The notes under the pieces are model-generated. The model did no database searches and was not told the origin of the DNA. It worked only from the letters and a program-made list of their open reading frames with translations. A stretch of 64,000 nucleotides of DNA from Petaurus breviceps papuanus (taxonomy: Eukaryota; Chordata; Mammalia; Diprotodontia; Petauridae): NCBI GenBank assembly GCA_028583685.1, contig JAMXIF010000043.1:4764695-4828694 (forward strand), written 5' to 3'. Numbering within the stretch: the stretch's first letter is position 1; the number at the start of each line of letters is the position of its first letter. The translations under genes were made by a program, and so were the position numbers. Below, in pieces: positions 1 to 12,186 of the stretch.

Positions 1-2775
1 AACCATGCATATATTATCCATTACATGGATGACATACTTTGTGCTCACTCAAAAGAGGGACAGTTAATCAAAATCTTACAGGAAATAACAGAAGTCTTTG
101 AGGAGCAAGGTTTGAAGATAGCACCAGGAAAAATACAACAGATGCCTCCATATTCATAATTAGGACAAATAGTGGAATCAACATGAATCAGGCCCCAAAG
201 ATAGAGATAAGAAAAGGTCAACTAAAGACATTTAATGATTTCCAAAAATTATTGGGAGACATAAACTGCGTCAGACCTTATCTGAAGTTTGGGACTCAGG
301 AACTGACAGAACTAAAGACTAGAGAAGTGTTGAAATTGTCATGGGTTCTTCAAGGGCAACAGGTGGAAGTCACCATATTATCTACTTCCAAAATTCCCTT
401 TGTAAGTATTCATCAGGGGAATAGATTACTAGAATGGGTTTATTTAGCAGCACAACACCCCAAAGCCTAAGCACCTTCCCTCAAATGGTGGCCAAGTTAG
501 CTCTGAAGGCTATTGAAAGGGTTGTACAATTGTGTGGAGATTATCCCATGTACATACATCAACCGTATGCTGGGGAGCAATTGGAAGTCCTTATTGTCCA
601 GGACACAGAATGGCAGATGTTTGTCAGCACACACCAAGAGAGGTTTGATAATGTATATAAGAGTCCTGTCTTACAGTTTATGTCTGATTACGAATGGATG
701 ACTAAGACTATAACAAAGAACTCACCAAAGCCTTAGGCATCCACAGCATTTGCTGATGCTACTAGCCATCAGATTGCTCAATATTATGTTTCCCCAGACA
801 GGAAGAAGTTTATACATACCCCGTTTGAATCTACACAACAGAATGAATGATATGACATGATAGTGATACTTCAGGACACAGAACCACCTCTCAATATATT
901 CTCCAATTGCATATATGCAGTTTATGTGGTTAATACCATTGAAACTGCACATGTTAGGTTTTCTAGAAATCTCCAAGTATTCCAACTATTCCTTTTACTT
1001 CAGGAGATCATTAGAAACAGGAGATCACCTTTCTACTGCACTCATATACCCTCACATACCTCCTTGCCCGGAGCCTTGAAAGCAGGAAAAACAGTTGCAG
1101 ATATACTCACACAACCAACTCTATTTACCCGTTCTCTTCAGCAGGCTAGGGAATCATATCACCAATTCCATCAATCAGTGCACAAGCTGAAAAGACAATT
1201 TGACATTACCAGTGAACAGGCCCAACAAATAGTCAAATCCTGCCCAACATGCATTCCTTAGTCCAATACCACCCAGGGTGGCCATCAACCCAAGAGGGGT
1301 GAACCCCTAGAAATATGGCAGATGGATGTCACTCACCATCCATCTTTTGGGCATTTACAATATCTTCATATTATAGTAGAGGGGCTCCTCTTACACTATG
1401 GCAACAGCCCAAGCAGGTGAGTATATCATGAACATGATAGAACACCTTTTCCATTGCTTTTTGATACTTGGATTACAATTACAACACATAAGGGCCTACA
1501 TACAATAACCAAATTCTGTTTAATTTATAATATCAATCATATTACAGGCCAATTACACATTACAGGCATATTACAATCCATCAGGACAGGCCATTGTTGA
1601 GAGGAAACATAGAGATATTACGATGATTCTCTGAAAACAAAAAGGGGGAGAAAAAAGGATACAAAGAAAACTGGATAAGGCATTATATACAATTATATTT
1701 TTAACGCCTGATGCACAGAGATGTACACCTACTGAAAAACATTTCAAGCTAAAAAAGGAAGATGATGAAAAAGACATCCTAGTAATATGGAAGGACTCAA
1801 AGACAGGAAGGTGGTATGGGCCAGATAAATTATTAATATGGGGTTGAAGGTATGCTTCTATCTTTCTACATGGTGTGGAGAAACCAATTTGGATCCCAGA
1901 AAGGAATATTCAACCATGTGAATACCTTGACCCAGGAAATGTTTTGACTGATCGTAGGAAAGAACCAGAAGAAGAAAGCACACCAGATCAGAAGCCGTCA
2001 GCCTTGCACAAGGAGGATGTGGACATTATCATTCCTGTTTGCCATGCTGACCATCTAGAAAGCCCAGGGACAAGAGATTCAAACACATTGGACTTATATC
2101 CAGTTGCAATGTGATTATGGATATAGTCATGTTTGTGTGATACCATATATTTGATAATTTCACTTGGGATATAAATTGGTTGTCTTAGATAACAAACCAA
2201 ATTTCTACAAACCATACATCAAGAATTGATCCTGATAATATTGCAACCATTGAATAACTGTACTTCCCTGATCCTCCACTTTATCCCATTAGTGTGTGTG
2301 TGCTAGGAGATCTGTGCCTTGTTTCACCTTGTATTATTCACTCCATTTGTAGGTTACTCTGGACTCTGGGGACAGAGATTCACAGACTCAAGTTACTTGC
2401 AAAGAAAGATATGTAGAGGGCTAGTACTAAGCCTAGTCATGGGTAGAGTCTGGGTCAGGATTTCCCTAGTCCCCACTCCTCATGAGGGCTCATTGTTGCT
2501 TAGGGCAATTGGCTCACCATCTTTCCTTTTTTAGCAAGGGAACAGGGGGTGATTACTGAGAAGTGATCATATGTGCATACAATGGAATAAAGAAGTACTA
2601 GGAGGTAGAATACCAGATGTAATCACTTTTGCTATTAGTATATAAACCCTTACCCTGAGATAAATAAATGGGCTGCTTGGTTAGCTTTCCACTTGGCCCA
2701 TGTCTCATCATTCCCAGACTCTCACATTTGGCCCATGCCCCTTAGGTGTGGGCATCACTGGAAGCTGCACCATAG
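1..2775 (+). mobile_element. Class II (betaretrovirus-like) endogenous retrovirus, 3' part, broken
   Basis: A retroviral fossil that enters from the left edge. The first codons read as the reverse transcriptase active-site region (HYMDDILCAH), followed by connection sequence ([25 protein letters not shown]) typical of betaretrovirus/ERVK-type pol. RNase H and integrase remnants follow; WQMDVTH near 1315-1330 is a betaretroviral integrase core landmark. Sequence after about 1900 is weakly coding and ends in LTR-like sequence near 2775. The element is badly decayed, with many breaks, and old. Gag, protease and the 5' LTR would lie outside the window. The class II assignment is from motif recognition and is fairly firm; the exact family is unknown. 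Confidence 0.8.
2290..2775 (+). repeat. Probable 3' LTR of the class II ERV
   Basis: Lies just downstream of the pol remnant. It holds a TATA-like AGTATATAAACCC near 2637 and an AATAAA-containing stretch near 2660-2668, then a short pyrimidine-rich, C-rich segment ending near 2775. That order (TATA box, polyadenylation signal, short U5) fits an LTR. No second LTR is in the window to fix the ends, so both boundaries are estimates. Confidence 0.4.
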
Positions 2776-3189
2776 CACTACATAGAAAAACTACATGCGG
2801 TCTACATCCAATTTATATTGGCAAATGGAGACGACTCAAAATTATTAGATTAGGAATACACTGATGTGCCTAGATAGACATGTATATGAACTTAATGGAC
2901 ATATTGGATAAAGAAGAAGCAAAAAATATTCTCTTCAAATCACTTTGCTCCTACTTCAAATAACTCCATTCAACTCTAGTCCCAAACACAGTACAACCAT
3001 ATACAGCAATAAGCCTCTTCTTATTATTTTGGTACACCTAGCTAATCTGATAAACTGATCATTATTAATGGGAAAATTAATCAATAGACAAATCAGATAA
3101 TAGAAATAATGCTCTTCTTTTTATTGTCTAATTTCCAAGCGTGATAGGGTGGTAAAAATGATGGTCTATTAAGAGTTTCATAAATTTAG
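2776..3189. other. No recognisable feature
   Basis: AT-rich sequence with no coding frame or repeat that I can name. Confidence 0.5.
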
Positions 3190-3290
3190 AAATACAAAGG
3201 ATCTTAGAAATCATCTTATCCATTACCCTCATTTTACAGATGAGGAAACTGAGATCCATAGGGAATAAGGTAAAACCACATTACTTAATC
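3190..3290 (-). repeat. MIR- or CR1/L3-type fragment
   Basis: Contains CATTTTACAGATGAGGAAAC, the antisense form of a core shared by mammalian MIR-like repeats, preceded by GGATCTTAGAAATCATCTTA, which resembles CR1/L3 3' ends. Which family it belongs to is unresolved. Confidence 0.5.
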
Positions 3291-4500
3291 ATGAATGTAT
3301 CATGCTGAACAAATTGCATTTATTCTTTTATTCTTATTTTCTTTCTGTCTTTTGAAGAATAAATTGGAGAGTAGGGTAAGCAAGATGCCTTCACATATTT
3401 GAAGGGCTATAACATAGAAGATGCATTACTTTTTTTTTGCTCAGCCCCCAAGACAGAGAAAGGAATAATTGCTAGAAGTACCAAAAGACGCATTCTAATT
3501 TTGATGTAAGGGAAGTATTCAGTGCAATTTTCTCTCTATAGTAGTAAAATTAGATACCTTGGAAGGTAGCTATTTTACCTTCACTGGAGGTTTTTCAATG
3601 AAGCTTGGATCACCACTTATTGAATATATTATCCATGGAAATCTGCTTCAGGTATGTATTAGACTAAATGTTTTCTGAGTTTCATTCCAGGTCTAAGAAT
3701 CTATGGCTTGCTCACATAATGAATGGAAGTTATTATTCAAGTAAATGTGCAAGAGGATTGCAAATCCATTGTTCTTTACAAGGTGACACATTGGCTCCAA
3801 AGGTTTATAAGCTTAGAGGTAGAAGGGACAATAAGCTCATCATATATTGTAAGTAGCATTCAGAGAAATTATTATAAATAACTAATGATTTGGGGACATC
3901 CAGAATTCCCACTTTTTTATAGCCTCATTTAAAAGTTCCATCTCTTGAAGGACATTACTGAGAATGAGATTAAATTAACTCTCTTCAATCTTGGTCAGAA
4001 TTCACCCAACCTTGCAAAGAATTTCTTCTAAAATGGGGAAGCCCATTGTGTTCTATTCATGTTTGGGTGGGGATAAATTATTTGATTAGATTACTCAAAG
4101 CTGGAGGTCTTCTAGGTATAGAGATTGTCTCTTTGTCTAAGAGTAACTTGATGTCACTTTCTTAGGCCCTCATTGGAGTGAGCCCACTTTGTGCTGTAAT
4201 ATTCATGCTCTCATTTATTTGTTAACCAGAGTTGATTGTCAACTTCGGGAGCACCCATTTTTCCAAGGGCATATAAGCCTAGAGCCGGCTGCTGTGATTG
4301 TCTTTGTCATTTAAGAGTGCCAGTGACCTCTTTTATTAATAAAATGATGACATTATAAATGTAATTACTAATTATCCATAAACTATATCTCAAACTTTTT
4401 AAACATCACAGCATAAAGGATTCCAACACATACCTTCTATCTCTTCATCTCATTATGCAACATAAGACAAAAAAATTCATTCCATGACAGGCTATTAGGG
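3291..4500. other. No recognisable gene; AT-rich unassigned sequence
   Basis: No long frame, tRNA or repeat that I can name with confidence. Short open frames here show no protein-like composition. Confidence 0.5.
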
Positions 4501-4504
4501 AAAG

Positions 4505-4640
4505 TGTAGAGACCAGGGTTTTAATTCTACTACTAAAGAGGAACTTGAGTAAGCCACTTAACCTTTGTAGATTTCAGTTTTCTTGCTAATAGCTTAATGA
4601 CCTTAAATGACCACTAAAATCACTCCCAATTCCACCATTC
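4505..4640 (+). repeat. MIR-type SINE fragment
   Basis: Degenerate match to MIR in sense orientation: 'GGGTTTTAATTCTACTACT', then 'AAGCCACTTAACC' and 'TTTCAGTTTTCTTGC', in the order of the MIR central and 3' regions. Heavily diverged. Confidence 0.45.
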
Positions 4641-4654
4641 ATTCTAAATTTAAA

Positions 4655-4940
4655 AATGATTTGTTAAAGATGTCTTGTGTGCTAGGCATTATGTTAATCG
4701 CTGAAGATGAAAAGGAAAAAAAAATCAAATAGCTCTTGTTCTTAATAAACTTGCATTTGTTTTGGAGGAAGCAATATGATGCAGATGAATAAATTTCAGA
4801 TATATGAACAGTTAATCATGGCAGTCACTAATAATTTGGTAGATCAAGAAAGGTGTCATGTAGAAAGTGGACCTTGATATGAGCACTGAAGGAAGCTAAT
4901 GATTCTAAGTGATAATCCTGAAGAAGGTATTTTTTAGGTT
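4655..4940 (-). repeat. L2-type LINE 3' fragment
   Basis: Reads as the antisense of an L2 3' end: GTGTGCTAGGCATTATGTTAA, then a 'CTTGTTCTTAATAAACTTGCATT' block, then a purine-rich part with 'GGACCTTGATATGAGCACTGAAGG'. The same order occurs in the copy at 22085-22715. It stops exactly where the HAL1-like element begins, so the insertion or a later rearrangement cut it. Confidence 0.55.
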
Positions 4941-5486
4941 TCATGAAAATCTATTTTCCAGGTCAGTGGTTTTTCCCATGAGATATTTCACATTGCCTTC
5001 TATTCTTTCATTTGTTTGGATCTGTTTAACAGCATCTTGATTTCTCATAAAGTCATTAGCTGCCATTTGCTCCAATCTAATTCTCAAGCAATGATTCTCC
5101 TCATTGAGCTTTTGAGATTCTTTTTCCATCTGGCAAATTCGACTTTTTAAGGCATTCTTCTCCTCATTGCCTTTTTGAGCCTCCTTTGCCATTTGAGTCA
5201 GTCTGTTTTTTAAGGTATTATTTTCTTCAGTCAGACTGTTGACTCTCATTTCATAATTTTCTTGCATTGTTCTCATTTCTCTTCCCAATTTTTCCTCCAC
5301 TTCTCTTATCTGCTTCTTAAGGTCCTCTATGGCCTGCAACCAGCTTGTATTTTCCTTTGAAGCTTTTGGTGCAGGAGGTATGACTTCACTCTTTTCCTCC
5401 TGTTCCATGCCTTGCTCCTTCTTGTCCCCAAAATAGAAGTGTATTGTTGGAATCTTCTGTGTGCTTTGTCTCCTTTTCCTGCTCAT
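4941..5486 (-). pseudogene. L1-type ORF1 protein, N-terminal part (HAL1-like copy A)
   Basis: 181 codons open without a stop. The N-terminus MSRKRRQSTQKIPTIHFYFG is shared with the copy at 59587. A basic, glutamate-rich head (residues 1-55) leads into a long coiled coil (about 55-160) with repeated EEKLGREMRTMQENYE / LTEENNTLKNRL-type heptads, as in L1 ORF1p, which trimerises and coats the element's RNA. The frame ends just after LMGKTTDLENR, where the RRM and C-terminal RNA-binding domains should begin, so the product lacks RNA-binding capacity. It is the longest uninterrupted ORF1 frame here. Whether it is transcribed cannot be told. Function is known for the L1 family; loss of function here is inferred from the missing half. 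Confidence 0.75.
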
Positions 5487-6190
5487 TTTGCCACTCAGTT
5501 ATTTGACTTTTGGGCTTTTTGCCACAGTAGGACTCTGCCACTAGAAGACAGGGGAGTTTTCGTCCCAAATGCTGGGGTTTTCTCAACTGCTGGAGGTATT
5601 AGATGGATGCCCTCTCTGAGGTCTCCACACGCTCTGGCAAGCTGGACACAAACCCCAGGACCTCCACCCTAGACTGCAATCCAGATCCAAGCAGGTTAAA
5701 GCAAGAGCGATTACCCCTCGGACTGGTGCTTGGTCCCCTTACACTCTGCAAGCCAGGAGCTGGCTGGCTGTGCCAGCGTCTCAGGGGTTTCTCACCCCGG
5801 GGGGTAAAAGCCACGCACTCCCACTTACTGGATCCCAAAGTCCAGACTGCACTGGCCTATCACCTTGTCCTTTGCATCTATGTGTTGATAAATCTGGAAA
5901 GGGTCACAACTGCTGCTGATCTGGAGTCCCTCTGGCAGGTGGATGGTCACTCCCGTCCTGGGGCTAAAGCCTCGGCATGGCGCTGGGCTAGGCTCCCAGA
6001 GGGCTGTGCTGGCCTATTCCTGCCGGCTTGCCGGGCTGTCCCCAGTGGGAGGTTAGCTTCTCTGTGTCATTTTGTAGGTTCTGCAGCTCCAAAGTTTGTT
6101 TAGAGACCCCTTTTTACATGGATTGGTGGAGGTGGAAGCTGGAGCTGCGGGAAGGTCTTGCTTCTACTCCGCCATCTTGGCTCTGCCTTC
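4941..6190 (-). mobile_element. HAL1-like (L1 ORF1-only) element copy A, 5' half
   Basis: Minus-strand element whose 5' end lies near 6190; read in its own sense it opens GGCAGAGCCAAGATGGCGGA, a typical marsupial L1-type 5' end. A GC-richer 5' UTR of about 700 bases is followed by an ORF1 start at 5486. The element stops inside ORF1 at 4941. This is unusual because LINE copies normally lose the 5' side, not the 3' side. Its ORF1 is the best preserved in the window and closely resembles that of copy E (starting at 59587), so I assign it to the same family. Confidence 0.75.
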
Positions 6191-6974
6191 CCTTCACAAT
6201 TTCAAAGTTTCCAAAGAAAGAGCCCCACCATTCACTTATACTCAAATTCTCTTAGAGTACTGGGGTAGCCTTGATGAGAGGGGATGAATTCTCCTAAATT
6301 CAACAATATAGCTCCAATTCTTACATCAACACATTTGAATTTACCAAAACCAATGACTCACAAAAATAATTTTAGGTAGAAAGTGCAGTATTTTGCTTAT
6401 AATAAGTCAAACATATCAATATCCCAGATTAATGTATTAAATGCAGGAATAATGAAACAGATCACAAACAATACTCAAATTTGGCTAATACTCCCCAACA
6501 AATTCATTTATTTTGTAGGGGACCATGAGTAAACAAATACAAAAAGAGGGAAAATGAGCAAAAAAGGGATAAAATCTCTTGTGGTTGGGGTGACCCTCAA
6601 CCCTAGCAGTAGGTTTTGGTGGTATTGGTCTATCTAAGAAACTCTACAAACACAAAATCATATCTCTGTTAAAAGATTAGCTTTTGGCTCTCATTACTCT
6701 GTAGCTGTTAGGGCCTCTTTTCTTTTATAATTCAATGTAATTTTATGATCTCTTTCAACTTGTTACCTTTTAATTTGAATCACAGTACTTTTAATTCAAG
6801 GAAAAGTACATATCATAAAACTGAGTGTCTCCATTTTGTCTGTCACTGGGATGTTGTATTGATAGAAATCAGAACAGATTTCCTAGTAAACATCTCAGAT
6901 GGACTTTAGGTAAGGCAAAGTAGGCTAGCCAGTTCTTATACAAATAAGCAGCAATAATACCTGTATTTATTCTT
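6191..6974. other. No recognisable feature
   Basis: Unassigned AT-rich sequence upstream of the HAL1-like 5' end. Confidence 0.5.
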
Positions 6975-7235
6975 TAGTTCTTTCTTTTTTTCTCTTTCTC
7001 CTGCTCTCTCTTTCCCTCCATCCCTCTCTTCTTTCCATCCTTCTTTCCGTTCTTTATTCTTCCCTTTTTCCTTTACTCCTTCATTCCTTCTTTTTCCTTC
7101 CTTCTTTCCCTTCTCTCTCTCTATTCACTTTTCCTTCCTTCCATTTTTGATTCCTTGAATTTTTCTGTCCTTTTTAACTTCTTTCCTTCCTTCACTCTTT
7201 CATGCTTGGCTTCCTGCCTTCCTTCCTTCTGGAAC
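6975..7235. repeat. Polypyrimidine (CTTT/CCTT) low-complexity tract
   Basis: About 260 bases made almost only of C and T on the plus strand, built from degenerate TTCC, CTTT and CTCT units. The open frames here are artefacts of the low complexity. Confidence 0.85.
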
Positions 7236-8454
7236 AAAACTTCGTTGACTTCTATTGTGTTTCCTCAAACATTTCATACAACGTTGCTTTTTTCCACTGT
7301 TGTTTCTTCATCTCCTGTCCTTCCTCCGTCTTCAGTTTTATCTTTATATCTCCTATACTTCAATAACTTTAATTATCAGTGACTCACCTTTGGTTTGTAA
7401 AATAACAACTCACCAATTTTCTCCTAAGAAATAAAAATTCCTTTTTAAAAATCCTACTTCAGTTGCCAAAATACTTACATGATTTCTGCTTTAATGTAAT
7501 TAAAGTAATGAGTTCTATGAAAATGAGCAAATTCCCTGAAACTCTGAAGTACTCAGCACTGTCATTGTATGTCATTGAAATGGTGTGTGTTAATATTTAT
7601 GCTTTTCCAGGATTCATTTCTCTGCCCTTTAAACCATCAAACTTTTGACTTATACTTAAGATACACCTGCATCTTTCATTTATCATTCAAGATAATCTAT
7701 TCTTTTGTTTATACCACCATTCATTTTTTGGTCCCAAACTACTCAAATCCCATCTAAATTTTACTCCAAATCTATATTTTAAAAGTTTTTGAAGTTAAAA
7801 TTGTTTTCTTATTACTTTCAAGCACCAAAACTTCCATGTATAATGGTAACAATATCCCACATTTATTAAAAGTTTATTTAAATTTATTTTTTTTCCTTCT
7901 AAAATAGCATTTTTTCCTCTTTTCAGAGTAAACTGTTTCATAAGAACTGTTAAGGGGCCATACCTTTCAAAGTCATGGGAGATACCTTGTGCAAAAGCAA
8001 ATAGGCAGGAGGTAGGATGTCTTGTTTGGGAGAAAAGCAGGTAGGATAATTTGGCTAAATGTAATGTGAATTACTAAATAACTTTAAAAAGTGAAGTAAT
8101 GTTCATGAATATGCTTGGAAAGTTATATAGGCAACATTTTATCAAGGAATTTAAAAGCCAAACAGAAGTTTGTGTTTGATCATAAAACTTGCCTTGAGTG
8201 ACTAGATATTTTTTGTTTGCTTGCTTGTTGTTGAGCTGGGGATTTAATATTAATTCGGAAGATGATTGGAAGATGTATGTGAGAGGCAAGAGACTGGAGG
8301 CAGGGAGATCAACATTCCATGTCACCATATTTTAGATCTGATATACCTTATAAAATCTTTCTTTCCAATAAAGATCTCAAATATTCTGTGTATCTCCTAT
8401 GTGTCCAATTGAATAGGACATATAGACGTCAATTGCCTCTGGTTCAATCAAACA
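7236..8454. other. No recognisable gene; AT-rich sequence
   Basis: Several short open frames rich in Ser, Phe and Leu reflect pyrimidine-rich composition. No motif or repeat that I can name. Confidence 0.5.
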
Positions 8455-8720
8455 TGCAAAACTCTTAGCTTATTATTCAAGGTTTTATAAAATCTGGGCA
8501 TACCATATCACTTCAGCCACTTTATTCATTCCTTGATTAGCATGAACTGTCTATTTTAGTAAGACAAGTCTTGTAATTATGCCTTGGACACACCCTTCAA
8601 CAAGATTCAATGCGCTTTCTACTTTCTACCACTTCAAATTCTGTCTTTCCTTTAAATTTTAGCTCAAGAAGTTTGCATTGGAATCCCTAAATAAACTATT
8701 ATCTATAAACCTCAACTGAT
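8455..8720 (+). repeat. L2-type LINE ORF2 3'-terminal fragment
   Basis: Sense-strand match in order to the last coding part of L2: 'TTCAAGGTTTTATAAAATCTGG' (FKxLxNLA-like), 'CTTCAGCCACTTTATT', then 'TTTAAATTTTAGCTCAAG' (the FKALAQ..HLL region). Highly diverged, no open frame. Confidence 0.5.
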
Positions 8721-8744
8721 GCTTAGAACTGTCTTTGTGGTCTC

Positions 8745-8970
8745 AAACACTTAGCACCCACCCAGAAACACCTGGCTGTGTAACCTTGAGCAAGTTACTT
8801 AACTCCAATTGCTTAGGGGTGGCCAGGTGGCTCAGTAAGTAAGATCACCGGCCCCAGAGTTGGGATAACGTGGGATCGAATCTGGGCTCTGATGCTTAGC
8901 ACCACACCCAGAAATAACTGACCGTGTAACCTTAAGCAAGTTACTTACCCCTGATTGCTTTTAAAAAAAA
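8745..8970 (+). mobile_element. Dimeric tRNA-derived SINE, left unit 5'-truncated
   Basis: Two SINE units head to tail. The left unit is only its 3' part (CTTAGCACCCACCCAGAAAC ... CCAATTGCTTA). The right unit starts at 8816 (GGGGTGGCCAGGTGGCTCAG) and runs to an A-rich tail near 8970. The right unit keeps tRNA-like A/B-box landmarks (TGGCTCAGTAAG; GGGATCGAATC). The junction between units is the same as in the copy at 11301-11603, so this is a fixed dimer, not a chance pair. Confidence 0.75.
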
Positions 8971-9944
8971 GTACCTTTGACTATGGCTTATCTTTACATT
9001 TATGCATTTCTTATGTCCTAAATCAGCTGGCATACTCATTAAGGACAAGAAATTTGTTACACTTATTCACTTATGTTCTTATATTTCCCTTATGCCCAAC
9101 TTCAACCTATCACCTAGCATATGACACTACACATAGTTATTTCCAATTAACTATAGTATTAATGAATACGTGCCTTTTCTAGTTCCACATTTATTTAAAA
9201 TATCATATTATTTTGACAAATACCCTCATATGATCTGCAACACCTACTCAGAGGAAGAGAAGTACCAATGAGTAGCAGAGTTAATACTTATTAGTAAGTT
9301 TAATGCAGAGTGTAATTCTGCATTGTTGTCACAAGGCACAAGGCTTTCATTGTACCTTTATATGGTTCTCTAGGATTTTGTCTTGGCTATAAGTACTCTT
9401 ATTAGTCCAATAAGACTGCAATGTGACATAGCTGATAAATCTTTGATTATATTATGGTGGTAAGTAAATTATTTTATCAAAATTGAATATTTAATAATTT
9501 CATAGTTGAGATTTATAGGACAAATTTTATTTTCTCTTCTACTAACCTAATTATAGATTAATCAATCATGAGATAGATAAATTGAAGTCTGACAGCTTCA
9601 TTTAAGGTCATATAACAACTCCCATACTATCCATTAACTGGGTGATTGGCAAAGTGTTACATTATGGCTTGGCAATATCCCTGAGGATGAAGTTGAATAA
9701 TTTTGAAATCTTTATCATTTTTACTTGGATGGTTTTACTTTTCTATCAGGAGTATGATATACATTAAAATATCAGGCTTTACCCTTTCAGCAATTTAGTT
9801 AAGATTCATTGGAAAATTTTTGTAATACTACTTCTATGAAGTTGTTCTTGCTTTCTTAGAAAATCTGGTTTGAAGGAATAAAAGCAAAAAAAATATAGTC
9901 CCTCAGAATTCCTGAGTTCTATGCCTAGAGTTAGTCACAAATAA
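8971..9944. other. No recognisable feature
   Basis: AT-rich, no coding signal, no repeat that I can name. Confidence 0.5.
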
Positions 9945-10095
9945 GCAAGCATGTCAGTAATAAATTACATTTACAGAAACAACAAAAAACAATTACTAAG
10001 ATCCTACTATGCGTATGCCACCATTAGCCTAGAGAAATGTTGTTTAGACAAAAAAAAAATCCATATCTTCAAGAAGCTTATAGAAAAGCTGTGTG
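9945..10095 (-). repeat. L2-type 3' fragment
   Basis: Antisense L2 3'-end landmarks in order: 'ATTACTAAGATCCTACTATGCG' and 'CCATATCTTCAAGAAGCTTAT'. Diverged. Confidence 0.4.
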
Positions 10096-11290
10096 TTTTT
10101 ATGTGTGCATGTATGTCATTCTGCATGTGTTTAGGGAATGTACCTATTTGTTTTTCATTTTTTTTTCATCAAAGATGAAGCATAGCAATTTTTTTTTTAA
10201 CTTGGGCCAAGTTTCAGGGTGAATGAAACTCACCTGGGAATATAGTTATAGGGAGAAGGAAAGCTAACATACCAGGACTTTTTATGCTGATGGTCAGTTG
10301 CTCACCGCTCAGAAACTGGCCATTATTGTTGTGGGAATAGGACATACTTTAGGAAGTTGACTTTGGGGAAGAAGAATACTCTAGCATACAGGAATTTCTT
10401 GGCTACTGAAGGATTAGGCACTGCTGAAAAGGAGAATTGGTGGTGTGGGTAATGCTGAAAAAATAAGGAAGCATCCCTTTGGAGGAATCCTAACCACAGG
10501 ATTGGGCAGGCTTCCCTTCCTCCTCTTCCTATTTATTTTCCTCTCCTTTTCCTTTTCCTCCCTTTCTCATTTTCTTCCCTCCCTACCTCACCTATGTTTT
10601 CTATTTTGGGGGGAGGAGAGAGGAATTAAAGCCCCTCCCATTTCTCCATTTCAAGTTACTGTCTCAAGTGGGACTAATCATAACATTAAACATATGACAC
10701 TTTTAGGTTGAAAATGGTTGAAAACATAAGCTAAATTATTTGTACTAAGTCAGAAAATGTACATGATAACTTTGTTATATATTTGGAGAGAATATCAAGT
10801 TGTACATTGTAGATATGTAGTTTTATGAACAATAACTTTTTTATTGTATTGTGCTAATAAAGTATTTATTTTGTTCCATGAATTGAAAATAAAAATATTT
10901 TTAAAAATATCTATAAAGTATCTAATGCAAGATTTGAACTCAGTTTTTGATCATCCAAATCCAGATTTTAAGTATACCAGATTGAATTATAAAAGTTAAA
11001 AAAGTTATAATTTTGATTTTGTGTATTAAAAAAATCAACCTCCTATTCCCTGAATATTAGTTCAGATTAATTTACACAGGATCCTAAGATTTCGATCTGA
11101 AGGGGCTTTGAAAAATATCTAACCAGAGTAATCTTATTTAGAATCTTTCAGTTACATGTGTGTGTGTGTGATATTTTGGGGGGGGGCAGATTTACAATTT
11201 CATCAATGTAGATGAAGAATTCTCTGCCAATAGAGAGAAAAAAAAACTTCTCTGTAATTTTCAGAAAGGATTGCTCCTTACATTGAAAAA
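10096..11290. other. Unassigned sequence with short simple repeats
   Basis: Holds a CT-rich tract at about 10505-10590 and a short (TG)n at 11155-11170. An 88-codon frame at 10445-10711 runs through the CT-rich tract and has low-complexity Leu/Phe/Ser composition; I do not consider it a gene. Confidence 0.5.
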
Positions 11291-11300
11291 TACAGTGATA

Positions 11301-11603
11301 GGGGCAGCCAGGTAGCACAGCGAGTAAGAGCACCCGCCCCAGAGTCGGAATAACCTGGGATCAAATCAGGGGTCAGACACTTAGCACCCACACAGAAACA
11401 CCTGGCCATGTAACCTTGAGAAAGTTACTTAACCCTAATTGCTTAGGGGCAGCCAGGTGGCACAGTGAGTAAAGAACACTGGTTCCAGAGTTGGGATGAC
11501 CTGGTATCGAATCCAGGCTCAGATACTTAGCACCACACCCAGAAATAACTGGCCGTGTAACCTTGAGCAAGTTACCTAACCCCAATTGCTTTAATAAAAA
11601 AAG
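11301..11603 (+). mobile_element. Dimeric tRNA-derived SINE, complete, with target-site duplication
   Basis: Two near-complete units. Left is 11301-11445 (GGGGCAGCCAGGTAGCACAG ... CTAATTGCTTA); right is 11446-11603 (GGGGCAGCCAGGTGGCACAG ... A-rich tail). Each keeps a tRNA-like head, then the CTTAGCAC..CACAGAAA..CTGGCC.TGTAACCTTGAG body. The sequence TACAGTGAT occurs directly before the left unit (11291-11299) and directly after the right tail (11604-11612). One duplication around both units shows that they inserted together as one transcript. Confidence 0.88.
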
Positions 11604-11612
11604 TACAGTGAT

Positions 11613-12186
11613 TTCCATGGTCACAAAACCTCTCTGTGGCAGAGGAAATCATAATTTGCTGACTTAAAGGACAATTTTCTATCCACAGATACACTCCCTT
11701 TTTGATTTTTATTAAAAGTAATTTACTCTCATCTGCAAAGGACCAATAGGCTTACTTTTGCATTACAAAAGAACCAAAATTTTAGCCTGTTGGTGAATTG
11801 AGTGGAGGTTATAAATTTTAGTAGTTACGATCTCTCTGAGGTAGGCCAAGAATGAAACAAAAAGTAAAGGCATTCCAACTGCCCTTATTCTAAGACTATT
11901 CTTTAGCTATGAAAAGATCCCCAGGGACTTAAAATAATGGGCACTTGCTTAGGCCTAGATTATTGATTGATACAGTATGAAGCAACATAAATATTCAACA
12001 TTATTCAAAACTTACATTGTCCAATAATATGCATTTTAAAATAGAACACATTTTCCCTTGTTAATAGTCCATTGCCTATTTAAGTCTTTCTAGTGTGAAT
12101 GAGGCAGCAGCATTTTACAATCCCTAGAGGGCTCAATAACATCCTCCTTTGGAGTTGTCATTGGAAGAAGCATAATAAAGGTGGGA
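11613..12186. other. No recognisable feature
   Basis: Unassigned sequence between the SINE and the old L1. Confidence 0.5.

Noticed and set aside
5603-6103. A 166-codon plus-strand frame with mixed composition
   Set aside because: Antisense to the GC-richer 5' UTR of HAL1-like copy A; copy E shows the equivalent frame (59703-60098) at the same place, so it is a property of the element.
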